This document shows, piece after piece, positions 1 to 14,064 of a stretch of 64,000 bases of DNA (its first letter is position 1; each line of letters opens with the position of its first letter). A program made the position numbers and the translations under genes. The stretch is from Strongylocentrotus purpuratus (lineage: Eukaryota; Echinodermata; Echinoidea; Camarodonta; Strongylocentrotidae): assembly GCF_000002235.5 (NCBI RefSeq), contig NW_022145538.1, positions 434,001 to 498,000 on the forward strand, given 5' to 3'. The notes under the pieces are model-generated. The model saw only the letters and a list, made by a program, of their open reading frames with translations. It was not told the DNA's origin and did no database searches.

Positions 1-2409
1 AGGTATAAACAGTTCTGTTAAGTCTGGGTTTATATCTCAAATAGGTCAAAATATGAGTGTTTTACTTTCCCTGCAGCAGCCAACTTCATATGTGTGATTG
101 AAACTTTGGTTTAGCTTGGGATTATATTTTCGATGTGGATTGGTGAAGATTGATGAGTTTACCACTTTCATTGCAGCAAAACCCTCACAGATCATCATAA
201 CAGTTGGGGGTCAATACACTTTCATCCTGACACAAGATGGCAGCAGATAATATCTCTCAATACATAGAGAGATTGTCTTAAAGTTTACTGCAAGCTAATT
301 TTTTTGTAAGTTGAAAAATAATCAGTAACAGAGATATACATGGCTGAAATCATGTCTAACTGAGATGGACTTTGACTGAGGATGGATTTGGTGCACTTTT
401 TGTGAATACTTCTTCTTTAACTGCTGCCCTATTAATAAATTCTAACTCTTCCACCTTAATAATTATGGTAATCATATGTATTATTGAATTAGTTGAGTTT
501 TACTTAATTCACGCACACATGCACACATACAATAACAAACAATCATTGAGAAAAATGTCTTGAATATGAAAGTAACAAAATAAATGGGGAAAAAACATCT
601 TAAAAATCTATATCATACTTCTGTATTAAGCACTGTTATCTGGAAATGAAAACAATTTCTATATCCAACGAAAGTGAGCAACGTTTCATTTCACAAAATG
701 GATATAAAATGAAATAGAAGACAAGAAAAGGAATAAAACAAGATATTGTAATAGTTAAACAAAAATCATTTGGGCAAACATCCTAGGAAAAATATATGTT
801 TGAAATATTGAATGCACCCATCCAATAGAAAACAGTTCACACGAATATACAAAAAACACAAATAATATCAAATTTCACTTGAAATCATAGAAAAGAATAA
901 AGCAGCGCATAATTCATTGAACATTTAAAAACATGTAGCATATCAAATTAAAGAAATCATAAAATTATGGCAAACAAAATGCATCAAAATGAACAAATAA
1001 CAAACAAACTCTCAGCCTGCAAAAGAAGAAGCAAATTAAAACATGCAGAAATGGAATTGAATGAATGAAATCAAATTATAACATGCAGTATATTCAGCTT
1101 TTTTGCAAATTTGGCATCTATCCTTTTCTTTCCTTTTTCTTTTTTTGTTCCTTCTCCCTTTAGCTTTAAATGAAGGTACAAGATGGAGCATAAAAATGGA
1201 ATGATCTCTAACGTATAACAGAGCTTGACGTATTCATGAAACTAATGTATGAATGTCTTAATTTAAATCATGATTTGTATATGCAGTATGATGCTGAAAA
1301 CTATAGGACTCAATTTGAAGCTCAGTGGTTTTAATGTAATTTGAATATGTTCTATATCAAAATGATAGAATGTAGTGAATTAATACTTTCACTTTTATGC
1401 ACACATCCTGTATCTTCATGAAAGCTGATTGATATATTTGAGCTCTGTTAGGAATATTCCTGAAGTTGATGCAAAATAAAATAAGAAAGGAATCAAATGA
1501 GTTGCATGGGAACTTTCAAAAGGAAAAATTGGGAAAGGGTGAAATGAAATGGCAGGTGGAAGATGATCAATTATAAGAGAGCCCCCCCCCCCCTCCCCCT
1601 CCAAAAAATCAATCGTGGTCTAACGGATAAATCATGGGCAGTTGATCAACTGGTCTGGGATCAGAATCCTTGAAAAAATATTTACACTTGCCACTTTTAA
1701 ACTTTGTGCAGCACCAAGTAAAACAATTTTAGATGATTTTAATCAGATATCTTTAGGGTCCTTGGGCATCCTTTCTATTTCTTTAAAATAAAAACAACTA
1801 CAATTCTAATTGCTTTTATTGTGAATGTTTCCCTTTAAGTGAACGCTTGAAGAATGAAATAGCTATTCACAGCAATCATTCACAATAACCTTGCTTTCAA
1901 CAATGAACATAATGCAAGTTTATTTGAGATATTCTAACAACTTGTCTTTCAGGAGACAAGTTTGTCATTTCTCTAATTCACTCTTCATTAATTTATGTTC
2001 TCTTTATTCAATATACAAAATATACCAACAATAATTTTTTTCTTTGTTTTTTTGTTTTTGTTTTTGTTTTTGTTTTTTGGGGGGGTTACAATTTTTTATA
2101 TTTTGTTATATATTTGTTCATGCCTCAAGGATTGGATTGTTTAAAGCCCTTTGAAGAATAACAATTATTTGGATGTACAAGGATGTTCAAATGGCAGAGC
2201 AATCATACGCACATGGAGGACCTGACAAATAGGACCCTACAGTTAGTCTTATGGGGGCTGAAAATCAGTCATCAAATCAATGGATGGGGGAATATGGAGG
2301 GATAATGCCATTAATAGGTGGGTAGAGTTATTTAGATGCGAATGGGGGAGAGGGGAGGGGGAAGGGGGAGGGGTAAGGTGTTCCAAGGAGAATGAAATGA
2401 AGCATGCAC
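1..2409. other. Intron 3' of the last exon seen
   Basis: AT-rich, no SH3 (ALYDY-type) exon found on the minus strand. It holds a tRNA-like SINE head at 1,613-1,671, a C-run at 1,582, and a T/TG-rich stretch at 2,033-2,086. Confidence 0.6.
1613..1671 (+). repeat. tRNA-like SINE head
   Basis: TGGTCTAACGGAT resembles a tRNA A box (Glu/Arg type) and GGGATCAGAATCC a B box, about 40 bases apart. The acceptor stem is not paired, so this is a retroposon relic rather than a tRNA gene. Confidence 0.5.
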
Positions 2410-2724
2410 CTGATAATCTTGCTGGGGGCGGGGTCTTTATCCCAAGTCTCTGAGCAGCAGTCAGCCCGCTTCCCTCGCTATACCGCTGCCTCCTCTTCGG
2501 CAACCCCGTCGTCCGTGAGAGGGAGGCGCTCCGTGTCAACCCTGTCCTCAGAACCACCCCGTCGGCAAACCCACTTCCCGTGATGGGAGGCGGGGCGCCG
2601 CCGTGCAGGGCGGGGGACAACGAGGGCGAGGGAGAGGATAGTGATGATGTTGTTGTAGGAGGTTGTTGATTTGATGGAGGTTGTAATGAAGGCTGAATTG
2701 GGCCTGCTGTGGATGTCTTGGTCT
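2410..2724 (-). CDS. Exon: Thr/Ser/Pro-rich then basic segment
   Basis: A 315-bp exon, phase 1 to 1, with acceptor taccccctaacag and donor TTATCAG|GTGCAT. It starts TKTSTAGPIQPSLQPPSNQQ and a Ser/Pro run, then GGAPPPITGSGFADGVVLRTG, LTRSASLSRTTGLPKRRQR and YSEGSGLTAAQRLGIKTPPP. RSASLSR and KRRQRYS are basophilic kinase-type sites and KTPPPARLSG is a proline ligand. GC is far above the flanking introns. It is the last exon seen; the chain continues in phase 1 to the left of the window, where the SH3 exons should lie. Confidence 0.87.
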
Positions 2725-5114
2725 CTGTTAGGGGGTAGATTAGTACCAAAATATGGGGGACATGGTCTATACAGTCATGATCACAAGACAATTATATAAA
2801 ATGCATGATGTCTGACTACTATTTAGTACATGTGTAGGTTAAAGCTTATGGATGATCATTTTAATAACGGAGAGCGATCGCACGATTTCACAGTCATGGG
2901 CTACTTGTCAATTTCTACCCTGTATCAAATGTATAACACTTTTATGAAACCTTCATCAAAAGAGGAAAACTTCCCCTTTTTGGATTTTCGCAGTGATACT
3001 GTCTTTATTAGGGTAAGCAATCGCGCTTCCTATAATGATTCTAATGATAATCTTAATAAAAAGCTGTTTTTGTTCCTGCAATATTCCTCCTTATCAAAAT
3101 ACTTGATAGGCTCTGGATTTTTTTAAAGACGAAGCAACCATAAACTGCAGAGTTCAAAAAAAAAAAAAAAAAAATCATCTTCAGATTCCCCAAATATCAT
3201 TTTGGTTCAGGACTTGTGTATGAAATATCATCGAGAAGATTTCTACAAATGTTGGTCTTGTGGTATATGTTGACAACTGTGTGATTATCTATAAATGATT
3301 TGGAAAAAAATGATAACGGTCTAAATGTTCATTAGACATAATGATCTGTATGTGGTATGCTAATGTAAAATGAGCAAAGTAATGAGGATTATGATCATCT
3401 GATAATCTGGATTGTTTTTTACTAAAAATACTTTGGAATATTTCATGAAAGATGTTTAAGCAAAAGCAAATAAATTTCAAATGAAAGGGGGTTTGATCGC
3501 AAATCATTTTCATCCCAAAATGCAAAATGCAAATCACGCAAAATGCAAAACATTGATTCCTTTTGTCAGAAAATAAGAATGAAAGGATAAAATGACATAA
3601 GTCAACTGAGAAAAAACAGCATGCACATGCAATATATGCCAAAAAATATCATGCACAACACTTTACATTCACAAAGCATTTAAAACCACAAGTTTATCAA
3701 AATTCTTAATATGCACATTTCACAAATATAATACAAATATAATAAAAACAATTAAAATATAATCATTGAAAAAATGTTTTTTTTTAAAAAGGGCGATTAA
3801 AAAGACAGAAACATTAAAACTGCTTGGAAGTATGGTGTATTTTCACAGAGAAATACATGTAACGTGAGATATAAAAGACAATTTGCCACTAAGACAAAAA
3901 AGACAAATGCTACTACCTGCATCACGACACGTGTGTTTTTTTCACAAATTCCAAATACTCACCCATTAAAAATTAAACATTCAATAACATACATGTACAT
4001 ACATATAAATATGAATAAGGGGTAAATGATTTTGTATTTCCTTTAAATCTTTTGTTAGTGAACAGTTGCACAATAGAAGTACACTGTACTGCTAGTGCTT
4101 TAGGCTAAATGAATATTTATAATAACCCTACATGTATTTCTCTTGTGAGACTCAAATCTTAATAAAAACAATTAAGATTTCTCTCAGTAGTCAGCATAAT
4201 GAGAAATCATTGACTAATTCAACAGTTATTGTATTTGATCGACAAGACAAAGTTAAAATTGAGTTGTGCAAATGTTGCATGATTTATTATTGCTAAATAC
4301 AGCCATGCATAATTTATAAAGAAGTTGCAGCAGAGGATATTTAAAATAGAAATCATGAAGGCGAAAACAGCCTTAAATGATAATAAAAAGCAGTTTGATC
4401 TTTATTGGAGATGATTCAAAGTCAACGACTCCAAGGAAAAAGTGCACAACTCTAAAAGAGTGAAAATGACATTGAGTTTTGAAGGCTTCTAGCAAAAGGT
4501 GATTTTTGTATAGTTCATGCACTTTTTTTCAATAATCTTCCATTACCCTTTTATCCACTTAAAAAAACTTATATAAATATATTGAAAAATGCTACAAGTG
4601 TTTCGGTGATGGTGTACACCTTTCTAACTTCACGTAAAGTGCATATAGATGCTTTAGAATGATATCATCATTAATGAGTCAGAAAGATGTTGACTATGTG
4701 TAGAATGATAGGATTTAATGCTATTCCAGCTTAGGTGACAACTTGCTACAATCATGTTAACCTTTTTGTCATAGGCACTAATAATTAGAATCACAATGTA
4801 GTAATTATTTGTAGTACATGTACATTGTAGATCATTCCATTTTTTCACTGCATCGGGTTTAGCATGGGATATCTATTCCTTCTCTTTCATAAAGATTATG
4901 ATGGACGGTGTGTGCGCTCTATAAGTTTACTCTATTATTATTATCATTATTATTATTATTAACACTAGGTTTCAATATGGATGGTCAATCATTATGCAAT
5001 GGATTTGAGAGCTAGAGGAGTTCATCATTTCAAATATTTTCAATGTCAGGACGAATGAATGGTCACTGTATATTCCATTAAATGTGTTACTGAATAGATT
5101 CATTCTGTCTGGTT

Positions 5115-5245
5115 CAGCGTGGTTATCAGCGTGATTATCATAGCGACTATCAGATTGACTAATCAGAGTGACTACATCAGAGTGACTAATCAGAGTGACT
5201 ACATCAGAGTGACTATCTGAGCGACTACATCAGAGTGACTACATG
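5115..5245. repeat. Minisatellite, GACTA(C/A)ATCAGAGT units
   Basis: About nine imperfect copies of a 13-14-bp unit such as GTGACTACATCAGA, alternating with GTGACTAATCAGA, giving a higher-order period near 27 bp on the right side. Confidence 0.85.
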
Positions 5246-5368
5246 CAGTGAAGGGAACACAGAAAGTCATGCAAGATAAGGTTTACATGAACTAAATATC
5301 AGGTGGATATACTAATTTTTAAAATGCACAGAAAAATAGTAGATTTCTAAAGTGATGTGCTTTTTTAT

Positions 5369-5442
5369 TCTGTTGAGAACCAGAAGGGTGGACACTCATA
5401 GACTTTATCAGAGTCAAAGCCCTTCTGACACTCAACAGACAA
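5369..5442. repeat. Palindromic mini-element (CTGTTGAGA family)
   Basis: Ends CTGTTGAGAACCAGAAGGG and CCCTTCTGACACTCAACAG are inverted repeats of about 18 bp around a 35-bp centre. Relatives occur at 5,643, 29,031, 34,746, 42,239 and 42,403. Confidence 0.75.
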
Positions 5443-5642
5443 CTCAATTTAAATTCATGATTCCAACGTTCCCAGAAAGTCAATGCAGCAATGCCTATTT
5501 GGCAGGCAGCATAACATCTTAAAGATTATTTTCCAGTTGTATTAGTTCCGTTAATGATTTATCAATCCTTACAATTTGCTACTTTACTACTGCTTAGCAT
5601 AAATCGGTATGCACTTTTATGAACTTCTCTAGGGCAAAATAT

Positions 5643-5716
5643 TGTCTGCTGAGAACAACAAAGGCCTTATTGAACTCATATTAATGAAATAACACCCTTC
5701 TGGCACTCAGCAGGCA
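5643..5716. repeat. Palindromic mini-element (CTGTTGAGA family)
   Basis: TGTCTGCTGAGAACAACAAA on the left and CCCTTCTGGCACTCAGCAGG on the right form a second, more diverged copy, 200 bp from the first. Confidence 0.65.
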
Positions 5717-6630
5717 CTAGTATTAAGTCTGCAAGTGATGGGAAACGGTCATTCATTTAAGAAGGAAGGCAGGATGAAAAAAATGCTTTAGAAGTGATTA
5801 AGGATGCACCTTTTCTTTCAAGACATTAACACAAGTGAAGAATTTACATAGTGGTTACAGAATTTTGAAAGAAGAAAGGGTTGCTATTAAAGTGTGTGGA
5901 CAAAAGTCACAATTAAGACAAATGAATGAAAACTTAGAGACTATAACAGACCACAGAAGAGGACTAGCTATACATGTGAAGATGACTAGTTATACATGTG
6001 TACATGTAGTCTTGGACAGGTACAGAACAAATGATTTCAAGTGCAAAAGCAGAAAAGAGACAGAGAAGTTATTCCCGTATTTCTCCACAACGATAACCTT
6101 TCACAAAATAGTTGGCATGTTCAAACAAATCAACATCAAGCAGGTAGAGAGTTTGTGCGAACCAAAGATTGACTTGGATTGCTGAAAGCAGTGAATGGCT
6201 GGCAAGAGCTGTTTTCCCGTTTCAACTCACATCACTCAGTTGGTGTGACTACTGCAGCAGAACATCATGCAAATATTGAAATATATTGTTTTGGAATGAC
6301 AAGAATAGTCAGCTTCTGTTTTTCATTCAAATCGTTTTCTTTCTTCAAAGGGCTTACAATCGAAGGCCATGATTTGTATCTTTTATACAATGTAGGACAT
6401 TATCTAAATCAAAATCAATCCCAAACACTCACTTTAAGTCTTCATTTCTTCATCCCAAAATACAATAATTACATTGCAGGCTCTGATGTTTATAATTCTA
6501 TCTGAGATAGGCAGAACTCTCACTAACAATGTAATCCAAACAGAAGCTGACAGGAAGCATTTTCACTGCACAAGGTTTCCCTTCATCCAGTAAGAGGGAG
6601 AAAACCACAAACTACAGCGCAAAGAAATAC

Positions 6631-9600
6631 CTGGGTAGAGATAAGGGTCGTCATAGGGGTCATCATCATCATCAAAGGCATCACTGAGTGGAGGAGGAGG
6701 GTTGCAGGATGCAGATCGGTAGTACGCCTCACCGGTATCATCGTCCACAACACAGTTTCTCTGTGACTGTTGGGATGACAGAGACCCTACGCTTGGTGAG
6801 TGGCTATACTCTTCACTCTCCCTACTGGTGTAAAACGGTGGCAACTGGCGACTTGTGGCCACTCCAAAGGAAGGGCGAGACTGGACCTCCCGGCTGCTAG
6901 ACAAGCTTGGACTGTAAGTGTCAGAGACTTGTCCATGTTGACCTGAAGCTTCAAAGTGTTGCCATTTGGTTGACTTGGTAACATTCTTTGGGGGTAGCAG
7001 GTCGCTGTCAGCTATTGAAAAAGATGGGGAAGACAGCTCAGACACTGACCAGGAATCCCTGTTTATCCCCATGTTGGTGTCCGTTGTTGAAACCTGATCT
7101 TCTGGCATCATGTTTTGGGGGTTATGTCGACGTTGCTTTTGTGGGCTGTTTAGCATTTTGTTACTCTCTACACTTAAATAATGGGAGTGAGAACCTTGCC
7201 CAGTAAACCTGGAATCGTATCTGTCCTCTTTGTTCATAGCAGGCCCTTGCTTTACTTCCTGTCTTCCTCTGTTAGGTGTTTCCTGACGATGATGCTCTTT
7301 ATTTCGTTCGGATGAAGTTAGATTAGTGATGTTTCTGCTGGTTGGATGATGGATCCCATCTGTTAAGCTGCTGCTGCTGCTAGATACCTTAGGCACTTGT
7401 TCCATAGGTTGGCTTCCTCTTCGACCAGGAACCCTTCCATCTCTTGATGCTGCTTTTGGTGGCAGTCCTGACATGTTCATCTCTTCATGGGACTGTGCAC
7501 TTCGAATGGGATATCCAAGCAAAGAGCCTTTCGCTGACAAAGATTGGCTACGTCTTATTCCCTTCTCATAGGAAGGTGGCCGGGAGAAAGTTCCTGCAGC
7601 TTCCTTATACTTCCTCACTTTCCGCTCAAGGGGCTTGTTCTGAGACTTTCTTGGATTAGTTCGGCTCTGAGTGCTCTTCCTGGTTGCATGAACCCATTCC
7701 TTTAACTCCTCCTTCACAGGCACATGCGATTTCACAGACCTCCTCTGTTGTCTGGGTAAAGGCGATGACCTTGCTGAAGAGTGACGATCTTTGCTGGTCC
7801 AATTAGGATTGTATGGAGGTGGCGGCCCTTTCTCAGCATGACTTCTCCATAACATCTTCTCTCTTTGGCTTTCATTGTCATCATACTTGGCTGACTGATG
7901 TGGCAAAGTCTTGCTCATGGTTACATCATTGGATTGTATTGATTCCTTTGTATGATCTTTGGCTTTAAGGGTTCTTCCTGTCAAAGATGTTGATCTTTTA
8001 ACTGGTCTAGGCTCTGGGTCTAACATAGTCAAGCTTCTTAAAGATTCTTGAACACTTTTTTCTTTCATCACCCTTTCTTTGTCAGTAGATCGTGTCATTG
8101 TCTCCTCAACATGCTTTGCTTTCATCAACTTTCTGGGTATCTTGATAGCTGTCTCAAGAGGTTTTGTTCCATCAAATGGCCCAGGTGTAGTCGGGGTTGT
8201 CTTGTACAGTTCATCTTCCTGAGGCTCTGTGAAGACTTCCCACGACTCACCCTCAGTTTTGGCCTTGTTGTCCTGCCTCAGCAGTTTGTCACGGCCCTTT
8301 TTATAATTTAACTTGAAGTTTCGAGGAAGAGAACGGGTTAGGAGGTCGTCATCCATGTTCCAATGACTTAGGTTAGATGTCTCTGCCCCTTCTGCCCCAC
8401 CAATACTGTGGACAGAGCCGTCAGCCTGGCTGCTACCATTGTCACATTCCCTGTCCTGTTTTCTTGCTTCAAATGCTGATATAGATTCCTCCCATGCATT
8501 CTTCACCTGGTCATAGGTCTCCAGCCATTCATCCTCTTCAGAACTTGGAGTGTGAACAACTACAGCCGGGATTCTTTCTGGCACACTCAAAGACCTGATT
8601 GGAAGGTTCAGTCTTGCTCTGTCAAGGGTGGGAGAATGCACTGGTTCATCTGTGAAGTCTAATGATTCCATTGTAGGGGTTGGTGAGTCAGTATTTTCTT
8701 TGGTGTTGACAACAGGGGATGACGATAGTGACGAGAGAGTACTAACTGTCTCAATGTTGGATCTGACTGAAGGAGAACTACTGAATGGTCGAGGTCTAGG
8801 ATTAAAGTCTCTGTGCTCCCTACTATCACTATTGTTAGAATTCAGTGAAGTTGACTGTGGAACATTTATTGGACTGCCAAAATTTGGTAGTGTTGTACTT
8901 GAGGAGTCCGACTGATCTTCAGACCACTGAAAGGGCTTCACTTCTGCAGTGTTCATTGGCTTGGACCTCAAGGTTAGAGGACTTGAATCTTGCTCAAAGG
9001 AGCTTGACTGATGATAGGGCCTTTGACTGGAATTTCCTTTAACAGTGGCTTCTGATTCCTGTGACTTTTGACGACCAAGATGTTTCTTTCTGTATGTTCT
9101 TTGGTGAGAGGTACTTTTATTGGGTTCTTCCTTGGTGCTTCGGACTGGAATAGGCGAACTACTATCGTTCCAATAAGAATGAGAAACCTCCACTTCAGCA
9201 GGTGATACAAACTCAAAATTTGAGTCTTTGTCATGGAGCTTTTCATTCTCACTAGAGGAAAATTGTTCCCACTGACGCGCATCATTCAGCAGGGCAGGCA
9301 TAAGCAAAAGATCTTCTTCATATACCGACTGCTTGTACTTCTTGGCTAGTTTACTCCTCCAGTTTGGCTCACTAAGAAACCTGGTAAATGGTGGGCGTGA
9401 CTCTGTGCTCTCTGTCTTTGTTGGTACAACCTCTGTCTCCATGTCCAATGAATGGACTTTTTGAACTGCTGGTTTGTCATCAAGATCCGCTAATGGCTCT
9501 GGTTCAGAGAGTCTTTCCTGGTGTTCAGTAACAGCTTCCTCCTCCCATGGTATAGGTGTCCTGTGTCTAACAGGGGTAGCAGGCAGTGAGACAGCCTTTC

Positions 9601-10836
9601 GCACAGGACTTTTAGGTGCAGGTGTACTCCTTCCACTAAAAATTCCTTCATAATGCTCTTGCAGCTTACCAACATCTTTTTCTTTCCGAGACACCTGTTT
9701 AATCTTCTCAGCATACACCTTGTTCTTCAACTTCTCCAGTTTTTCTTCACTCTTCTTGTCAACATTCAGACCGCAATGCAGCTTGGTGTAGAAACTGTGG
9801 AGATCATCTATATTGAGCTCTCTCTTCTTGAAGTCTCTCTCCTTGTCCACAGACCAGCGCAGTTCATCGAAGTTCTCATTGACGAAGGTCTGTCCGTGTT
9901 CAGCTGCCATCTCCATCTCCATGTAGAGATGAAGAGTGCTGTAGAACTTCTCCAGTTGCCTATTGCTTGGTAAGTACTTCTCTGCCAGGGTGTCACCCTT
10001 TTTCTTCTCACTTTCATCCATGTGCTTGTTGAGGTTGGAGTAGAAGTTGACCAGGTTCTGGTAGCTCTTGGTGCGCTGTGAGGCTTGTTGAAGACCAGCA
10101 GCGTACTTATGATAGGACTCCTGGTCTGCTGCAGGAGAGCGGACAACTCCTGGAGTAGATCCAGAGGATGTTGCAGACCGTTGGTAGATTGGTTTCCTAC
10201 TCTGTCCATCTCCGTCAGCAATGCTACTACCAGACCTAGGGGCAGAGGACGATCTCTTGTGTTTGACCTTCTCTCTACTGCTATCGATGCGGTACTGGAT
10301 ACGACTTGGTCGCGATGGGCCTCTGTAAGGAGCTTTGTCGTCCTCCTCATCATTATCTTGATTCGTTGGCATCACTGGCATTGGATGTGGAATAGGGCTG
10401 CCCCCAACATCAAGACGAGGTTTCCTAAACACAGCAGGAATTGTTATGATCCTGGTTTCATTGAAGGCACTACACTCCACAGAACAATATGAGGATATCA
10501 AAGTAGTCTCTGCAATCATTCTGAACCTTTCTGATGAACCTGCTTCCACTTCATTCTGGTAAGGCAAGCACTCAACAATGTCTTTCTGAGCTACATCACT
10601 GCAGACACTTTCTGCTAGGGCTGAGGATGTAGACATGCACGTCGGAGTTTTAACTTCACCCCAAACCTGCGAACTGTCCACTCTACTACCTATGTAATCA
10701 CTGCACCCTTTCACACACACAGCGGAACTATATGTGGGACTAAGGAAACCTGATACACCATCTACTACTTTCTGATTTCCTACCACATGCATTTGGAGAT
10801 TTGGGGAGCTGTTAGTAGGAAAAGAAATATCCGTGG
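6631..10836 (-). CDS. Giant exon: about 1,400-residue helical and disordered region
   Basis: A 4,206-bp exon, phase 1 to 1, with acceptor cttttactctcacacatgcag and donor TACCCAG|GTATTT. It is one open frame throughout. Counting from the ATG at 10,792, residues ~150-200 are basic (PSRPSRIQYRID, KVKHKRSSSAPR). Residues ~245-385 are predicted helical and carry four spaced repeats (LVNFYSNL, LEKFYSTL, LHSFYTKL, LQEHYEGI). After that it is Ser/Pro/Lys-rich and largely disordered, with conserved-looking islands: FTRFLSEPNWRSKLAKKYK (~9.3 kb), EEDEWLETYDQVKNAWEES (~8.5 kb), a GPPPPYNPNW PPxY motif (~7.8 kb) and an acidic end DAFDDDDDPYDDPYLYPG. An internal acceptor at 10,809 (phase 2) could also be used after the exon at 14,975. 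I do not recognise a named domain. Fly CAP and SORBS have long linkers at this place. Confidence 0.88.
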
Positions 10837-13800
10837 CTGCATGTGTGAGAGTAAAAGAAGTGGTAAAAACATATGTTAAGATTAATAGTGATGTTATATT
10901 GAATTGAAAGCGAGATAGGTATGCATGATCTAAATACTAGGGTCAATTCATGAATGGCATGGGTTACTTTTACTACAATTAAATCTCATAAGTGCATGGA
11001 ATCTATAAAGCAGTGCCTCATAAATGTTTTAATATTGAATAATGTTAACAACGTGTTAACAACAGTCCTATATAGAATTAGTACTTACAATATGGATTAT
11101 ATGTATATTTACGAAATGACTCATTTAAAGGGATGAATAAGCATGATGGCAGCAAATTAATGCATAACTGTTCATTGAAATGTAATTCCTCTTCAATCTT
11201 ATCACTGAATAGATGGCATAATATCTAATTCAAAATCTGAATTTCATTTATCGGCTACTATTACTAATATGACATTTTTTTAAAACATAGATGGTGTCAT
11301 GAAAAGAGATCAACAGTGAGTACAAAAAAAACAATGCTTGTCATAGTGTAGATTAGAAAGGTTATATAAGGGTGATAACACTTGTCTGTCTATTGAGAAC
11401 GATATATGTGATTATGATGTGCTTTACAAAAGAAATTGAGAATTATTAAAAAACAGAAATAACAAATTTTGAAAACACATTCTCTAAGCGGGTCTAATGA
11501 TAAAGAGAACCAACTTTTATTCAAGAACTAAATTTTTTTAAAGTAATCTATTCATTATAATATTTGAAGAGTTCATGGTACTGTACTTTCTAAGATGAAA
11601 TATGGTCTAATATTAATTAACAATTTTCACAAATAACCCAACAGCATACTTTTGCTTAATCTATACCATTCCAACAATTTATACTTGCTCACTTAAACGA
11701 TATTCACTTGTGTTTTTAACTACTGGTACATTTTATCCACGGAAATATCTTTCAGCACTATTAAACTAGTACCTACTATGAATTTTATTCAGGTGTCACA
11801 CAATGTAGTAATTCATCCTCACCTCATAGTTTTACTCACAAAGCACAATAATTCAATTGCTTGTAGAAGATCATAAAGGCTTTCAAGAATCACATAAGTA
11901 AATATTCCATAGCCTAGTGCATCACTTATGCAAATATGACTGCACATTATATAATTGAAATATCAAGTCTATAGGTAATACAATACAATATTGGAATCGC
12001 AAAACCTAAGGTTGATTTGTGTTTTTTCTTTTTAATTAAAGATACATCTTGCTCTAAGGGTTCTCCGTAGATACATGTACATGTTTACTACAGTAAAAAT
12101 ATATGAGCTTTTATTTCTGCTTCAAACAAATATTGCAAGTTGAAAAACACTCTTAGTATTAAACCATTAATGTAACACTGGAGTAGACTAGTAGATGCAC
12201 CCAAACATGCTCATGAACTTGGGTTCCATAGCCACGGTCCTATATTATACTTCTCCTTTCCGTCATACTCCTAATACAAAATCATCAACTTACATGTACA
12301 TGTATATAATGTCAGGTAAAGTTGCTGTCATTCAAGTGGTTGTATACACTCTAGCTACACACAAATTGTTTTGAAGGTGATTGGTACCCTTCAAGTCATT
12401 TCCATTGTCTTGTAATCTCAAGAGAAAATAAAAGGCAAGTTTCTACTTCATCCTGACCATGCCATGAACCAGTGATGGCCTGGTGGTAGAGTCGCTGCCC
12501 GGCAAGCAGTAGATGGCAGGTTCAAATCCTGCTGGTTCCAAGATTTTTTCTGACTTGTTTTTCAATACAGATCGATCAATCAATCTTTTTTACTGGGTGT
12601 AAGCCACAAATACGTTTTAAAAAATTGAAATTTCTCCCAGGAAGCATTACATTAAAAAAAAGTTGTTGGAAGATTAAGAAGACAGTTAAGGCAGAACAAG
12701 ACTATGCAATAGGTAATCTCATGCTTTATCTAAACATGCTCTACACACATGGGGTAGACAGGCAATAATCACTCTGACAAACTGGATTAAAAAAACCTCT
12801 CATGGAATCATCGTTGTTCATAATCTAAAGTATCTATATCTCCTGAAGAATGTTAAACTTTAACTTATTTTACTTTCTTTCTTGAATTACTTGATGGTCA
12901 TATGCCAACAATTATACAATTTCCACACAACTGCACCAGGAGCGTCATTTTTGACAGACATGGCGCATTATAAATGTTCACTATTATTATTATTATTAAG
13001 TGTTACTCCTATTCTTTGACTTGACATTTAATTTATATACATGAACTTCAACTTATTTCAATATCCATTTCAATATTCTTAATAACCTACTAATGTTTTT
13101 CACGATTTGTGTTAGAATCTTGATTTTATCTTCTAAACTGATCTAATAGTTATATCAGTTATTTCATACTTGTTTAATCATTTGTCAATGTTTATAATCA
13201 CAATCCAATCCAATCCAGGTTTTTATAAAGCGCCAATATCTAGTTGCCTAATCAAAGGCGCTGATGAGCCTGAAAAACTACGAACATTTTCTGTTCATGA
13301 TTCTAACTGGAAAAGACAAAAAAAAACAAAGACTTATTGTTAGCAATTTGAAATAGGTAGAACAATTAGTTCTTCGTAAAGCTCTCTTCTATTAGAATTT
13401 GTTTCATTTTGACTTAAAAAAATATTCTTTGACTAATTCTAAAAATTTACAATTTCTATCTATTCTTTTTTTTTAAAAATATACATCAACCTCCAATGTG
13501 CTACTTTAGAAAACAAAATTATTCAAATGAATCTTTCAGGTAACAGCTTTTCACTGCAGAACTATACTGTTTGCCTTCTTCTTTAATTATTGGAACTCAT
13601 CTTTTAATTTACTTTGAACAACTTGCTCTTTCTCCACTACAGGAAACTTAAAATTCCTTTCCCCAAACGACAAGATCACATAGTATCCTGAAGCCTGAGC
13701 GCATGTTAACAGACCTAGGCCTGCCAAGTGGTTATCCTCATATCCAGTTCACATTGCCAAAGAGCACTTTCATTCAATCTGAAAACAAATAATGGCAGCG

Positions 13801-14028
13801 CGGCACGCAGCCTCTTCAAACAGCTTTCACCCATGACTGTGTAATGTATATCTCTCCTGACGTTCACTTGCTAGAAATGCACATGCAGAAATGTTTGACC
13901 TTCTAAAGGTTGTTGATACAGTCCACCCTGTCATACTGCCACTTTTCTTACCAGAATAGCATTTTTTCATAATGGTTGAATTATTTCACAAAAAACCTGG
14001 TACTGCCATAATCTAAATCAGCTTTCAT

Positions 14029-14064
<36 letters not shown>

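Larger units (their letters stand above)
2725..6630. other. 3.9-kb intron
   Basis: AT-rich sequence with poly(A) at 3,157, a (TTA)n patch at 4,932-4,962, a minisatellite at 5,115-5,245 and two palindromic element relics at 5,369 and 5,643. The plus-strand open frames at 5.8-6.5 kb show no domain. Confidence 0.7.

Noticed and set aside
1..2409. SH3 exons of the sorbin homologue
   Set aside because: No ALYDY/WW/GxFP-like pattern in any minus-strand frame; they are presumably left of the window.
5835..6505. Two plus-strand frames of 116 and 108 residues
   Set aside because: AT-rich codon use, no domain, no splice signals, inside the intron 3' of the giant exon.
12465..12540. Functional tRNA-Ala gene
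   Set aside because: The T arm is good but the D arm is irregular and position 33 is C; more consistent with a SINE head.
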